A program made the position numbers and the translations under genes. Below are positions 1-5,422 of a stretch of 5,693 nucleotides of DNA, one piece after another; within the stretch, counting starts at the first letter, position 1, and every line of letters begins with the position of its first letter. The notes below the pieces were generated by a model. It made no database searches, was not told the origin of the DNA, and was given only the letters and a program-made list of their open reading frames with translations. The stretch is from Hadesarchaea archaeon (GTDB lineage Archaea; Hadarchaeota; Hadarchaeia; Hadarchaeales; Hadarchaeaceae), in assembly GCA_014361095.1 (NCBI GenBank), contig JACIWF010000071.1, positions 1 through 5,693 of the forward strand, written 5' to 3'.

Positions 1-627
1 AAAAGCTGGGTGTACCGGTCCTTCTTCCTCTATGGTTTCTTCGCCGGCCAATGGATACTGATGGCTTTTTTCCACAGAAACGCGCCCACCGCCGAGCTGT
101 CAACTGACTTCATCACCGTCGGCGCCATTTTCGGTTATACTTTTCCAGCCTTCTTGCTGATCACTTTTCTCATGTTCAAAAAGCAAACTCTGAGAAATTT
201 GTTGGTGTTAATCCCTGCCTTGATCATGGGGGTCATTACTCTCTTCGCTTTTCCCTTTAGGGTCTTCTGGACCGAATTTGGCTGGAGCTACGGCTATGCC
301 TACACCTGGTACTTCACCGCATTCGTCATCTTAAACTTAGCCTACATCGCAGCTAACTTGGTCGTGGGAATTAACCTAGTCAGAAGCGCTGCAACGGAAC
401 TGTTGAGGAAAAAATTTAAGCTTCTGCTGATCAGCTACTTTCTCTTTTATGTGGTGGCGATCTCGATTACCAACATGCTTCTCGTATATTACATCAACTA
501 TCCCCCTTTCGGTGGAATCATAAGCACCCTTGCCTTCTTAGCCATCGCGTGGGCCATCTCTCTTAAATTTGAACCGGGCGGTGGGGAAAAATCCCTACCT
601 GCGCCTAGCGAAGGGAAGAAGCTATGA
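1..627 (+). CDS. Polytopic membrane protein resembling the 7TM sensor region of histidine kinases (5' end missing)
   Basis: The frame is open to the first base of the window (Lys-Ser-Trp precede the first possible start, a GTG at base 10), so the gene probably begins upstream. Six hydrophobic segments are visible, counting from that GTG as residue 1: about 4-21, 35-57, 62-83, 97-124, 137-161 and 166-186. A seventh could lie upstream. The order of features (a W-rich loop near 87-100, a charged RxxxKFKLLL stretch before the fifth segment, then YPPFGG leading into the last segment) resembles the 7TM N-terminal region of many archaeal and bacterial histidine kinases. No kinase, HAMP or PAS domain follows: the protein ends about 19 residues after the last membrane segment with a Gly/Pro/Lys-rich tail. 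It is the first visible gene of a co-directional operon with DUF835 and MEDS-PadR genes, so a membrane sensor role is plausible but inferred. Its stop codon overlaps a small ATG ORF (ATGA). Confidence 0.8.
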   Translation, partial: KSWVYRSFFLYGFFAGQWILMAFFHRNAPTAELSTDFITVGAIFGYTFPAFLLITFLMFKKQTLRNLLVLIPALIMGVITLFAFPFRVFWTEFGWSYGYAYTWYFTAFVILNLAYIAANLVVGINLVRSAATELLRKKFKLLLISYFLFYVVAISITNMLLVYYINYPPFGGIISTLAFLAIAWAISLKFEPGGGEKSLPAPSEGKKL

Positions 628-670
628 CAAGACAGCTCCATAGCCAATTGCCAACGATCGATGACTGGCC

Positions 671-676
671 GGAGGG
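671..676 (+). promoter_or_regulatory. Ribosome binding site fixing a GTG start
   Basis: GGAGGG lies 6 bases before the GTG at 683. Two ATG codons (678 and 681) sit between them but are in another frame, and an in-frame TGA at 662-664 leaves this GTG as the only reasonable start for the downstream gene. Confidence 0.75.
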
Positions 677-682
677 AATGAT

Positions 683-1573
683 GTGGATAAACCCACATCG
701 GATTTGCCATCAGTATCAGCGCTGATAAAATTTCTGCATGAGCTGTTGCTGTCCCTGCCCGGCAAGGAGCTGGGGGAGAACGTCATCGAGTTCCAGAAAT
801 TTGTCAAAAACGTGAATCTCGGGGACATCATCTATCTCGACGAAAAAGGCAACGTCTCATTGAAACCATCCACCTTGCCCTCGTTAAATTTACCCGAAAC
901 CGTGAGAAAAATTCTCGTCTACCTCGGTAACCAGATGGAACCCAACCTTTCCGACCCCTATTGTGAGCTATTCATCGAAACCTATCTTGAATTCAGATCA
1001 AGTTCACCGCCCGCAGCGGACATTTGGCTGAAACAGATGCTGCGTGACCACGGTGGGCTCCTCTTCGCTTACGGCATTATCGATAAGCTTCCGAAAAACG
1101 CGAAGCTACCTCCAATTTTCCAGCTCCTGAAACCGGGAGCGACCCATCTCCTGATGGAGGAGAAGCCTGAACAAGGCTACTCGATGGTCCGGGAGGCAAT
1201 GAAATATGGATTCAAGGCATTTTGCATAAGCAAGCTTGAGCCGAATAAGGTGAGACAGAGATATGGAGTGAAAAATGCCAACATCATCTGGCTAACCTTC
1301 AACAAAACTAAGGAAAAATCCATGCCACCTGACGATTTAAACGGGCTGAAGTTCTTGGCCTCAAAAATTGACCCAGGATCGATATTGCTGTTCGACTGTT
1401 TCAACGAAATAAAACTTGTCAACGGTTTCAAAGCCGCTCTTGAATTCTTCAGGGAGCTAAAAGACCTCTGCGCCAACAAGAGGCTGGTCCTGTTAATTTC
1501 AGCAAACCCAAAAAAGCTTGATGAAAAACAAGTTCTCGCGCTTGAGCGTATGATGGGAGGTCTCGAAAAATGA
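683..1573 (+). CDS. DUF835 domain protein with N-terminal helical module
   Basis: A soluble protein of 296 residues with no signal peptide or membrane segment. Residues about 155-290 match the DUF835 family pattern: a strand (THLLMEE), a helix containing a conserved aromatic and Gly, an IIWLT strand near 201-205, then the hallmark ILLFDCFNEIKLVNGF near 234-249 and a final strand and helix (LVLLISANPKKLDEKQ). Residues about 45-140 form an alpha-helical module ending in GGLLFAYGIIDKLP. This module is homologous to the region before DUF835 in the next gene (GGFLQHYGIIEAIP). The domain looks like a RecA/KaiC-type fold without a P-loop; no GxxxxGK[ST] is present. The GTG start is set by the GGAGGG site. 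The stop overlaps the next ATG by 4 bases (ATGA), so the two DUF835 proteins are probably made together and may form a hetero-complex (inferred). The biochemical function of DUF835 is unknown. Confidence 0.88.
   Translation: MDKPTSDLPSVSALIKFLHELLLSLPGKELGENVIEFQKFVKNVNLGDIIYLDEKGNVSLKPSTLPSLNLPETVRKILVYLGNQMEPNLSDPYCELFIETYLEFRSSSPPAADIWLKQMLRDHGGLLFAYGIIDKLPKNAKLPPIFQLLKPGATHLLMEEKPEQGYSMVREAMKYGFKAFCISKLEPNKVRQRYGVKNANIIWLTFNKTKEKSMPPDDLNGLKFLASKIDPGSILLFDCFNEIKLVNGFKAALEFFRELKDLCANKRLVLLISANPKKLDEKQVLALERMMGGLEK
1556..1561 (+). promoter_or_regulatory. Ribosome binding site GGAGGT
   Basis: A full-consensus GGAGGT inside the end of the upstream gene, 8 bases before the ATG at 1570. It supports that start and translational coupling across the ATGA overlap. 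Confidence 0.8.
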
Positions 1574-3441
1574 ATCTCCTAGAAATCTCCGCATCGTTCC
1601 TCGGCGTTGCTATCTTAATTCTGGTACTAATCTTTGTAATCTACTCCATTGAAAACATGAGGAGATCCGGATTTTCCGCTGCTTTAATATTGATCGCCGT
1701 GGGAGCGATCTGTTTCTTGCTCTCGATAGCATCCATGGCTGCAGTCATCTTTTTCAATCCCGACCACGGCCTAGCCTACGCAGCGGCGTTCCTTTGGGTG
1801 ACTGGGGCGGCTTTAACTTTGATGGGTCAAATTTTGAGAATCAATTCATTTAAAAGGATCTATGGGTCTCTGCGGAGTGCGGTGAGTCTCTCAAGCTCCA
1901 AGTATTCTTTAGCTGGAACTGTTTTACTAATCGTGGGGGCACCCGTCTATCTGTTCTTCTTCTTTCAAACGATTGCTGAGGGGTTTAACTGGTACAGTGT
2001 GGGAAGCGAGGCCATCTGGATATTCGTCTTTGCTTGTTTAACAATCGCGGAAAGGAAACTCTTCCTGGTCTCAAGTGTCCCCCCTATGAAAGTGCTGGAA
2101 ACGAAAATGATCCAGAACGATGTCCAGACTCTAGTTGCCTATTCAAGCCTAACCAACAGATTTCTGGCTCATGTTGTGCCTGTCATTGGCGTCTCGGGGG
2201 TTGAAGATGCCCTGTCCCTGTGCGTTGAGGAACACCCAATACTATTTGGGGAGAAAATTCTCAGGGATGGGTCGCTCGACATCGATCAGCTAATAAAGAA
2301 CAGCAAAAGGATTCACGAGAGTGAGAGAACCAATGAAATTTTCAGCGCCTTTTCCGACTTAAACTCCACAATAATAGACCTCTACGCTGCGCTCACCTCG
2401 CCGACCCAAGCAATCAGCATGGTGGGTACCGAGGCAGAACTCTACCAGGATGATGTAGCCCTCTGGAAGGTCGGGGTTCCGCTGGGCAAATACATCGAGG
2501 CCGTTTACGAAAGGGACCTAGTTATCGGGTTGCCTGAAGGAGTCGCAGATGCCGCCAAGACCAGCAACTTTGCCTACATCCTGTTCAAACGCTATCTGGA
2601 ACCGTTGCTGAACAAATGCAAGAAGATGTCTAAAATCGGCGTAAAAAAAGAGCTGGGTGAGATGGCAGACAAGAGCCCGGTCCTCAGCAGAGTTATACTT
2701 TCTGATGATGGGAAGTTCGACCTGAGTAACCTTTATGGATATCTATCCAAAACGAAGTTCAAAGAGGGTATGCGAGAGCTCGTGGAAGCATTCTCCATCA
2801 TCGCCAACGTCTGCTATGGTGCCGTTAAAAGCGATCTGGGCATGAAAAAGGCCTCGGAAATTGCCTCGGAGATGTTTTCCGAACTGCTGCGCAAGTACGG
2901 CGGGTTCCTGCAGCACTATGGAATCATCGAGGCTATTCCTGAAGGTGTTCAAATCTCGGGCACCTATCTCCCACTGATAGCGGGGAAGAGCTACCTTGTG
3001 GAGGGAAGGAGTCCAAAACATGCCTTCAGGATGTTCGCCGATTTGGTGCGTTTCGGCAACCCGGGCCTTATCATAACTACCTCGCACCCGGCCCACGTCA
3101 GGAGAGAGCACAACATTCCGGAACGCATCACCATCCTCTGGCTCTCCAAAGTTGAGGTTGACTACGCGATCTCCCCATCCAACCTCGGAATCATACGGGA
3201 TCGCATCTCGGCATTCGTCTCGAAAAAGGAAAACTCGGTCGTCATGCTTGAGGGTCTGGAATATCTGATTACCACCAACGGATTCGACCTGACCCTGAAG
3301 TTGATGCACGATGTCCGGGAAATTGTGGTGGTCAATCGCGCTAGGCTCATCGTCCCGGTGGCGCCGCTGGCCCTTGAACCAAAACAACTTGAAATGATGA
3401 GACGCTTCATGGAAGTGATCCAGACAGAGGAGGAAACCTGA
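1570..3441 (+). CDS. Membrane-anchored protein with two helical repeats and a C-terminal DUF835 domain
   Basis: 623 residues. The N-terminal part carries about five membrane segments (near 4-26, 35-61, 68-88, 114-133 and 145-160). A long cytoplasmic part follows. Two helical repeats can be seen by eye. Repeat 1 covers about 217-325 (ILRDGSLDI near 230-238, ERTNEIFSAFS near 252-262, ending LPEGV). Repeat 2 covers about 361-460 (ILSDDGKFDL near 376-385, MRELVEAFS near 401-409, ending IPEGV). The C-terminal 473-618 is a clear DUF835 domain: SYLVEGRSPKHAF, then a WLSKVEVDYAISP stretch, VVMLEGLEYLITTNGF and RLIVPVAPLALEPKQLE. The Walker A position is occupied by GRSPKHA, so classical ATP binding is unlikely. 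The protein probably couples a membrane sensor to a cytoplasmic DUF835 output and may partner with the adjacent soluble DUF835 protein. What it senses cannot be told from the sequence. ATG at 1570 is chosen because of GGAGGT and the 4-base overlap. Confidence 0.9.
   Translation: MNLLEISASFLGVAILILVLIFVIYSIENMRRSGFSAALILIAVGAICFLLSIASMAAVIFFNPDHGLAYAAAFLWVTGAALTLMGQILRINSFKRIYGSLRSAVSLSSSKYSLAGTVLLIVGAPVYLFFFFQTIAEGFNWYSVGSEAIWIFVFACLTIAERKLFLVSSVPPMKVLETKMIQNDVQTLVAYSSLTNRFLAHVVPVIGVSGVEDALSLCVEEHPILFGEKILRDGSLDIDQLIKNSKRIHESERTNEIFSAFSDLNSTIIDLYAALTSPTQAISMVGTEAELYQDDVALWKVGVPLGKYIEAVYERDLVIGLPEGVADAAKTSNFAYILFKRYLEPLLNKCKKMSKIGVKKELGEMADKSPVLSRVILSDDGKFDLSNLYGYLSKTKFKEGMRELVEAFSIIANVCYGAVKSDLGMKKASEIASEMFSELLRKYGGFLQHYGIIEAIPEGVQISGTYLPLIAGKSYLVEGRSPKHAFRMFADLVRFGNPGLIITTSHPAHVRREHNIPERITILWLSKVEVDYAISPSNLGIIRDRISAFVSKKENSVVMLEGLEYLITTNGFDLTLKLMHDVREIVVVNRARLIVPVAPLALEPKQLEMMRRFMEVIQTEEET
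2218..2544 (+). repeat. Helical protein repeat, copy 1
   Basis: Codes for residues about 217-325 of the membrane DUF835 protein. It shares with copy 2 the spaced pattern ILxDG-x-xD, then a charged helix with E-x-x-x-AFS, then Y-x-A, and the closing PEGV. Divergence is high, so this is recognised at protein level only, and the boundaries are approximate. Confidence 0.55.
2650..2949 (+). repeat. Helical protein repeat, copy 2 (precedes DUF835)
   Basis: Codes for residues about 361-460. It is similar to copy 1 in the same protein and to residues about 45-140 of the upstream soluble DUF835 protein (KYGGFLQHYGIIEAIP against DHGGLLFAYGIIDKLP). Its position directly before DUF835 is the same in both proteins, so module and DUF835 appear to have been duplicated together. 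Confidence 0.6.
3427..3433 (+). promoter_or_regulatory. Strong ribosome binding site GAGGAGG before a small ORF
   Basis: GAGGAGG lies in the last codons of the membrane DUF835 gene, 7 bases before an ATG at 3441 that overlaps the stop codon (TGATG). It is too far (110 bases) from the MEDS-PadR start to serve it. Because it also encodes Glu-rich residues of the upstream protein, it could be coincidental. Confidence 0.5.
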
Positions 3442-3557
3442 TGAGTTTTTCAAACGAGTCAGATAGCAAGACCCTGTTAGATTCAAAAAATGGAGCGTTT
3501 ATCGCGATAACCGATCAAACAAAAAACAAGGGGGTGAACAGCTATGGTAATCTCTAA
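3441..3557 (+). CDS. Possible 38-codon small ORF between DUF835 and MEDS-PadR genes
   Basis: A 38-codon ORF starts at an ATG that overlaps the upstream stop by one base (TGATG) and has a near-ideal ribosome binding site, GAGGAGG, 7 bases before it. It fills the whole gap between the DUF835 gene and the MEDS-PadR gene and ends 14 bases inside the latter. The product would be hydrophilic (Ser, Asp, Asn and Lys rich, beginning MSFSNESDSK) with no membrane segment or known motif. I recognise no family. It could be a real microprotein, or a leader-type ORF that carries ribosomes across the gap to the regulator gene. It could also be chance, since short ORFs give little coding evidence and this one spans a palindrome that may be an operator. 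Confidence 0.4.
   Translation: MSFSNESDSKTLLDSKNGAFIAITDQTKNKGVNSYGNL
3496..3513. promoter_or_regulatory. Palindrome upstream of the MEDS-PadR gene, candidate operator
   Basis: CGTTTATCGCGATAACCG holds a perfect 12-base palindrome, TTATCGCGATAA (3499-3510). After one mismatched pair, the next two flanking pairs also match. It ends 30 bases before the ATG of the MEDS-PadR gene. PadR-type regulators often bind palindromes near their own genes, so autoregulation is possible, but the sequence is not the ATGT/ACAT type known from bacterial PadR proteins. Confidence 0.4.
3530..3537 (+). promoter_or_regulatory. Ribosome binding site of the MEDS-PadR gene
   Basis: GGGGGTGA, 6 bases before the ATG at 3544, pairs well with the 16S rRNA 3' end (GGTGA core). 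Its last three bases are an in-frame TGA, so no longer N-terminus is possible. Confidence 0.7.
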
Positions 3558-4509
3558 AAACTCGGCCACAATTCCGCTCGACAAAAAGGTGCTCCTGATC
3601 AACGAGCTTTTGGTCAACGAATGCTCGCTGCTCTTATACAGTCCGGGTGTGAATGTCTGGCAATCCTTCGGCTCCTTCATCGACAGCGGCCTAGCCAGCG
3701 GCGAGACCTGCCTCTACGCGTACGATGAGTCGAGCAACAAGCTGCAGCTGGAGACGATATTCGGCGAGGCCCTGGCCAGCGGCAGACTGTTAAAGTTCCC
3801 ACTGGGCAGGGGATATCTTCCCAAGGAAATCGAGGAACTGGGTGAAAAGCTTAAGGAGCTGTGCGCCAAAGCCCGCTCCGAAAAGTGCCCCGCCAGAATC
3901 CTGGTCGACTTCGGGGGTCTCCTCACCAGACACAGCTTCGGCAAAGCTGTATCTTTTCTGAAGGAACTGATGGCTAGAAAAGATGAGTCATTCGCACTGC
4001 CCCAGGAGAGGAAAAAACAGCCGATCTTACGCACGGCGATAGTGGCGTTCAACCTAGAGTCCTTAAACGAGGAGGAGATCAGGACGCTGCTGGAAATTAG
4101 CCGGAATGTGTTGCTCTCTACGGTCGATGGAACTACTACCCTAGCGCTTAACTTCAGATCCCGTCGAGAGGTCCCTGAGCTTGAGCTGGCCCCGAAGGAA
4201 TCCTTGGAGCACTTCGTCAAAAGGCATCTGGAAACCATTGTGCTCTCCATGCTGAGCGAGCGCCCGATGTGCGGCTATGATGTCATCAAGACGATCTACC
4301 AGCGCTACTACACCTCGCTCAGTCAGGGTACCGTCTACTCCCTTCTCTATTCACTCGAGGCCCGGGGGCTTGTCACCCTGATGAAGGGAGAATCAATGCG
4401 GGCCAAGCTTTATGTCCTGACCGAACAGGGGCGGGCACTGGCGGAAAGCCGGATAAACGACTTTATCGCCGCACAGAGATATCTGCTTGAGTCCATCCAG
4501 AGGACCTAA
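3544..4509 (+). CDS. MEDS sensory domain fused to PadR-type winged helix regulator
   Basis: 321 residues. The N-terminal part (about 15-200) matches the MEDS pattern: a strand LLLYSPG followed by SFIDSGLASGETCLYAY near 44-60 (the 'GLxxGExCxY' signature), then a helix and RLLKFPLG. A second half has a Walker-B-like strand ILVDFGGLLTR near 119-129 and TAIVAFNLESL near 164-174. There is no P-loop. MEDS domains are known from DcmR-type regulators and archaeal signalling proteins and were proposed to sense small hydrocarbon derivatives; the ligand here is unknown. The C-terminal part (about 225-318) is a PadR DNA-binding domain: LETIVLSMLSERPMCGYDVIKT, a recognition helix QGTVYSLLYSLEARGLV at 261-277, a wing, then a C-terminal helix for dimerisation. 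It is the last gene of the operon and probably its transcriptional output. It converges on another PadR gene with overlapping stops. Confidence 0.88.
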   Translation: MVISKNSATIPLDKKVLLINELLVNECSLLLYSPGVNVWQSFGSFIDSGLASGETCLYAYDESSNKLQLETIFGEALASGRLLKFPLGRGYLPKEIEELGEKLKELCAKARSEKCPARILVDFGGLLTRHSFGKAVSFLKELMARKDESFALPQERKKQPILRTAIVAFNLESLNEEEIRTLLEISRNVLLSTVDGTTTLALNFRSRREVPELELAPKESLEHFVKRHLETIVLSMLSERPMCGYDVIKTIYQRYYTSLSQGTVYSLLYSLEARGLVTLMKGESMRAKLYVLTEQGRALAESRINDFIAAQRYLLESIQRT

Positions 4510-4874
4510 GCGCTATCAGCCCGATCACTAACCGACATGAGGAAGTCAATAATGCTCTTCATGGTGCTGACGCGAGACCTCAGCATTTGGCCTATCTTTT
4601 TCCTCATCTCTTTGACCGGCCTGTAGACTTTGACCTTGTTACCCTGATCACACCTCACTAGGCCCCTCCTCTCCAAATCATGCAGCAGGGGGTAAATCGT
4701 CCCCGGGCTGAGCAGCAGACCGAATTTTGCGTGAACTGTCTTGATGATGTCGGTGCCGCACATCGGTTTCTCCAGCAGCAACGCCAAGATGATGGACTCC
4801 AGCTCGCTCTTAACAAGGCGGCCGTAAGAGCCCTCTTTATCCAAGATCATCGCCTCAGGGTTGTCGGAGACCAC
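4506..4874 (-). CDS. PadR family transcriptional regulator
   Basis: A 122-residue stand-alone PadR-type winged helix protein. The core (about 21-113) has ELESIILALLLEKPMCGTD, the turn and recognition helix SPGTIYPLLHDLERRGLV at 56-73, a short wing (VRCDQGNKVKVYRPV) and a C-terminal helix for dimerisation. There is no ligand domain. It is clearly paralogous to the PadR half of the convergent MEDS-PadR protein (shared ExPMCGxDxIKT). The start is uncertain. The GTG at 4874 suits a TATA-like element about 30 bases upstream and a very short leader. An ATG at 4850 (residue 9) would give a 114-residue protein that still contains the whole domain. It is transcribed away from the coiled-coil gene at 4984, so it could control the shared intergenic region; the target is inferred. 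Confidence 0.88.
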   Translation of the reverse strand: MVSDNPEAMILDKEGSYGRLVKSELESIILALLLEKPMCGTDIIKTVHAKFGLLLSPGTIYPLLHDLERRGLVRCDQGNKVKVYRPVKEMRKKIGQMLRSRVSTMKSIIDFLMSVSDRADSA

Positions 4875-4983
4875 AGGATCACATGAATTACTGCGCCTTC
4901 GGATATATCAATTTTTGTGTCGAAATTAGATAGATTTTCCATAAGAAAACCCATTTTTTTAAGGCCCAGTTCTCGCTCTCTGG
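4875..4983. promoter_or_regulatory. Divergent promoter region between PadR and coiled-coil genes
   Basis: A 109-bp AT-rich spacer holding start signals for both directions. On the minus strand, TGATATATCC (4910-4901), preceded by an A-rich stretch that could be a BRE, would place transcription start near 4879, just before the GTG at 4874. Its core GATATATC is an 8-base palindrome. On the plus strand, TTTTTTTAA (4954-4962), preceded by AAGAAAACCC, would place the start at about 4984, the gene's GTG. No other gene is seen in the spacer. Confidence 0.55.
4952..4967 (+). promoter_or_regulatory. TATA-like promoter of the coiled-coil gene (shared element, copy 1)
   Basis: CATTTTTTTAAGGCCC. The T-rich box is centred about 26 bases before the GTG at 4984, the usual archaeal TATA-to-start distance, so the message is probably leaderless; no ribosome binding site precedes the GTG. 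The same CATTTTTTTA and GGCCC occur before the next gene. Confidence 0.5.
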
Positions 4984-5364
4984 GTGCAGCGAGTGGGTAC
5001 AAGGGATAGCGTTGAAATCTGGGAAAAAACCCTGGCAGCGCTGAGATCGATCGCGACCTGTAAAGATAAACTCGATGAAGCTGAAAAGATGGTAAATCAC
5101 CTGACCGCCGAAATTGCCGAATCATCGAGGCGAGGAATATTGAATAACCCGGCTGATGTTTACGACCAGTTGTGTACATTGGCAAGGCTGAGCACAACCA
5201 TCGGGGACCTTCGCAGGGGCCTGGGAGAGTTGGAAAGTCTGGAGAAGAAACTACATGCGATACAAAAAAGGATTGAGATGGACTTCATGATCATGGAGCA
5301 GATCAGGGAACAATTGAAGAAAAAATTTAAAATCATTGCTGATAAAAGCTCTGAAATAAAATAA
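4984..5364 (+). CDS. Small charged coiled-coil protein of unknown function
   Basis: 126 residues, starting at GTG. The in-frame TAA at 4960-4962 means no earlier start is likely; a second GTG at 4993 is an alternative only three codons in. The protein is almost entirely predicted helix. It has a first helical hairpin with heptad-like spacing (about 9-48, EKTLAALRSI...LDEAEKMVNHLTAEIAE), a short Gly/Asn/Pro break at 51-56, and a second long amphipathic stretch (about 57-120, rich in Leu, Glu and Lys, including LGELESLEKKLHAIQKRI). There is no signal peptide, membrane segment, DNA-binding motif or metal site. I do not recognise the family. It lies divergently from a PadR gene and shares an upstream element with the winged helix gene that follows, so a regulatory or structural partner role is possible but only inferred. 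Confidence 0.75.
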   Translation: MQRVGTRDSVEIWEKTLAALRSIATCKDKLDEAEKMVNHLTAEIAESSRRGILNNPADVYDQLCTLARLSTTIGDLRRGLGELESLEKKLHAIQKRIEMDFMIMEQIREQLKKKFKIIADKSSEIK

Positions 5365-5388
5365 TTTCGAAAAACAAATGCCAACTGT

Positions 5389-5408
5389 CATTTTTTTATA
5401 GAGGCCCC
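5389..5408 (+). promoter_or_regulatory. TATA-like promoter of the winged helix gene (shared element, copy 2)
   Basis: CATTTTTTTATAGAGGCCCC. The TTTTTTTATA box (5391-5400) is centred about 28-29 bases before the ATG at 5425, consistent with a leaderless or near-leaderless message; no ribosome binding site is seen before the ATG. The T-run, 27 bases after the upstream stop, could also help terminate that transcript. Confidence 0.5.
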
Positions 5409-5422
5409 AACGACTAACAATT

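Noticed and set aside
2743..3486. Long open frame (247 codons) on the minus strand opposite the DUF835 domain
   Set aside because: It is antisense to a well-supported DUF835 region, shows no family pattern, and has an unnatural His/Arg/Asp-rich composition typical of the shadow of a coding strand.
3714..4250. Minus-strand open frame (178 codons), Ser-rich
   Set aside because: Its extreme Ser content comes from reading the complement of Glu/Leu/Arg-rich codons of the MEDS-PadR gene. It has no ribosome site and no recognisable domain.
4680..4886. Plus-strand open frame within the PadR gene
   Set aside because: It lies opposite the conserved winged helix of the minus-strand PadR gene, and its product is Gln/Arg-rich without a family pattern.
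4847..5197. Minus-strand open frame over the PadR start and the coiled-coil gene
   Set aside because: It overlaps the PadR start and the divergent promoter, is antisense to a gene with clear heptad periodicity, and has no start signals.
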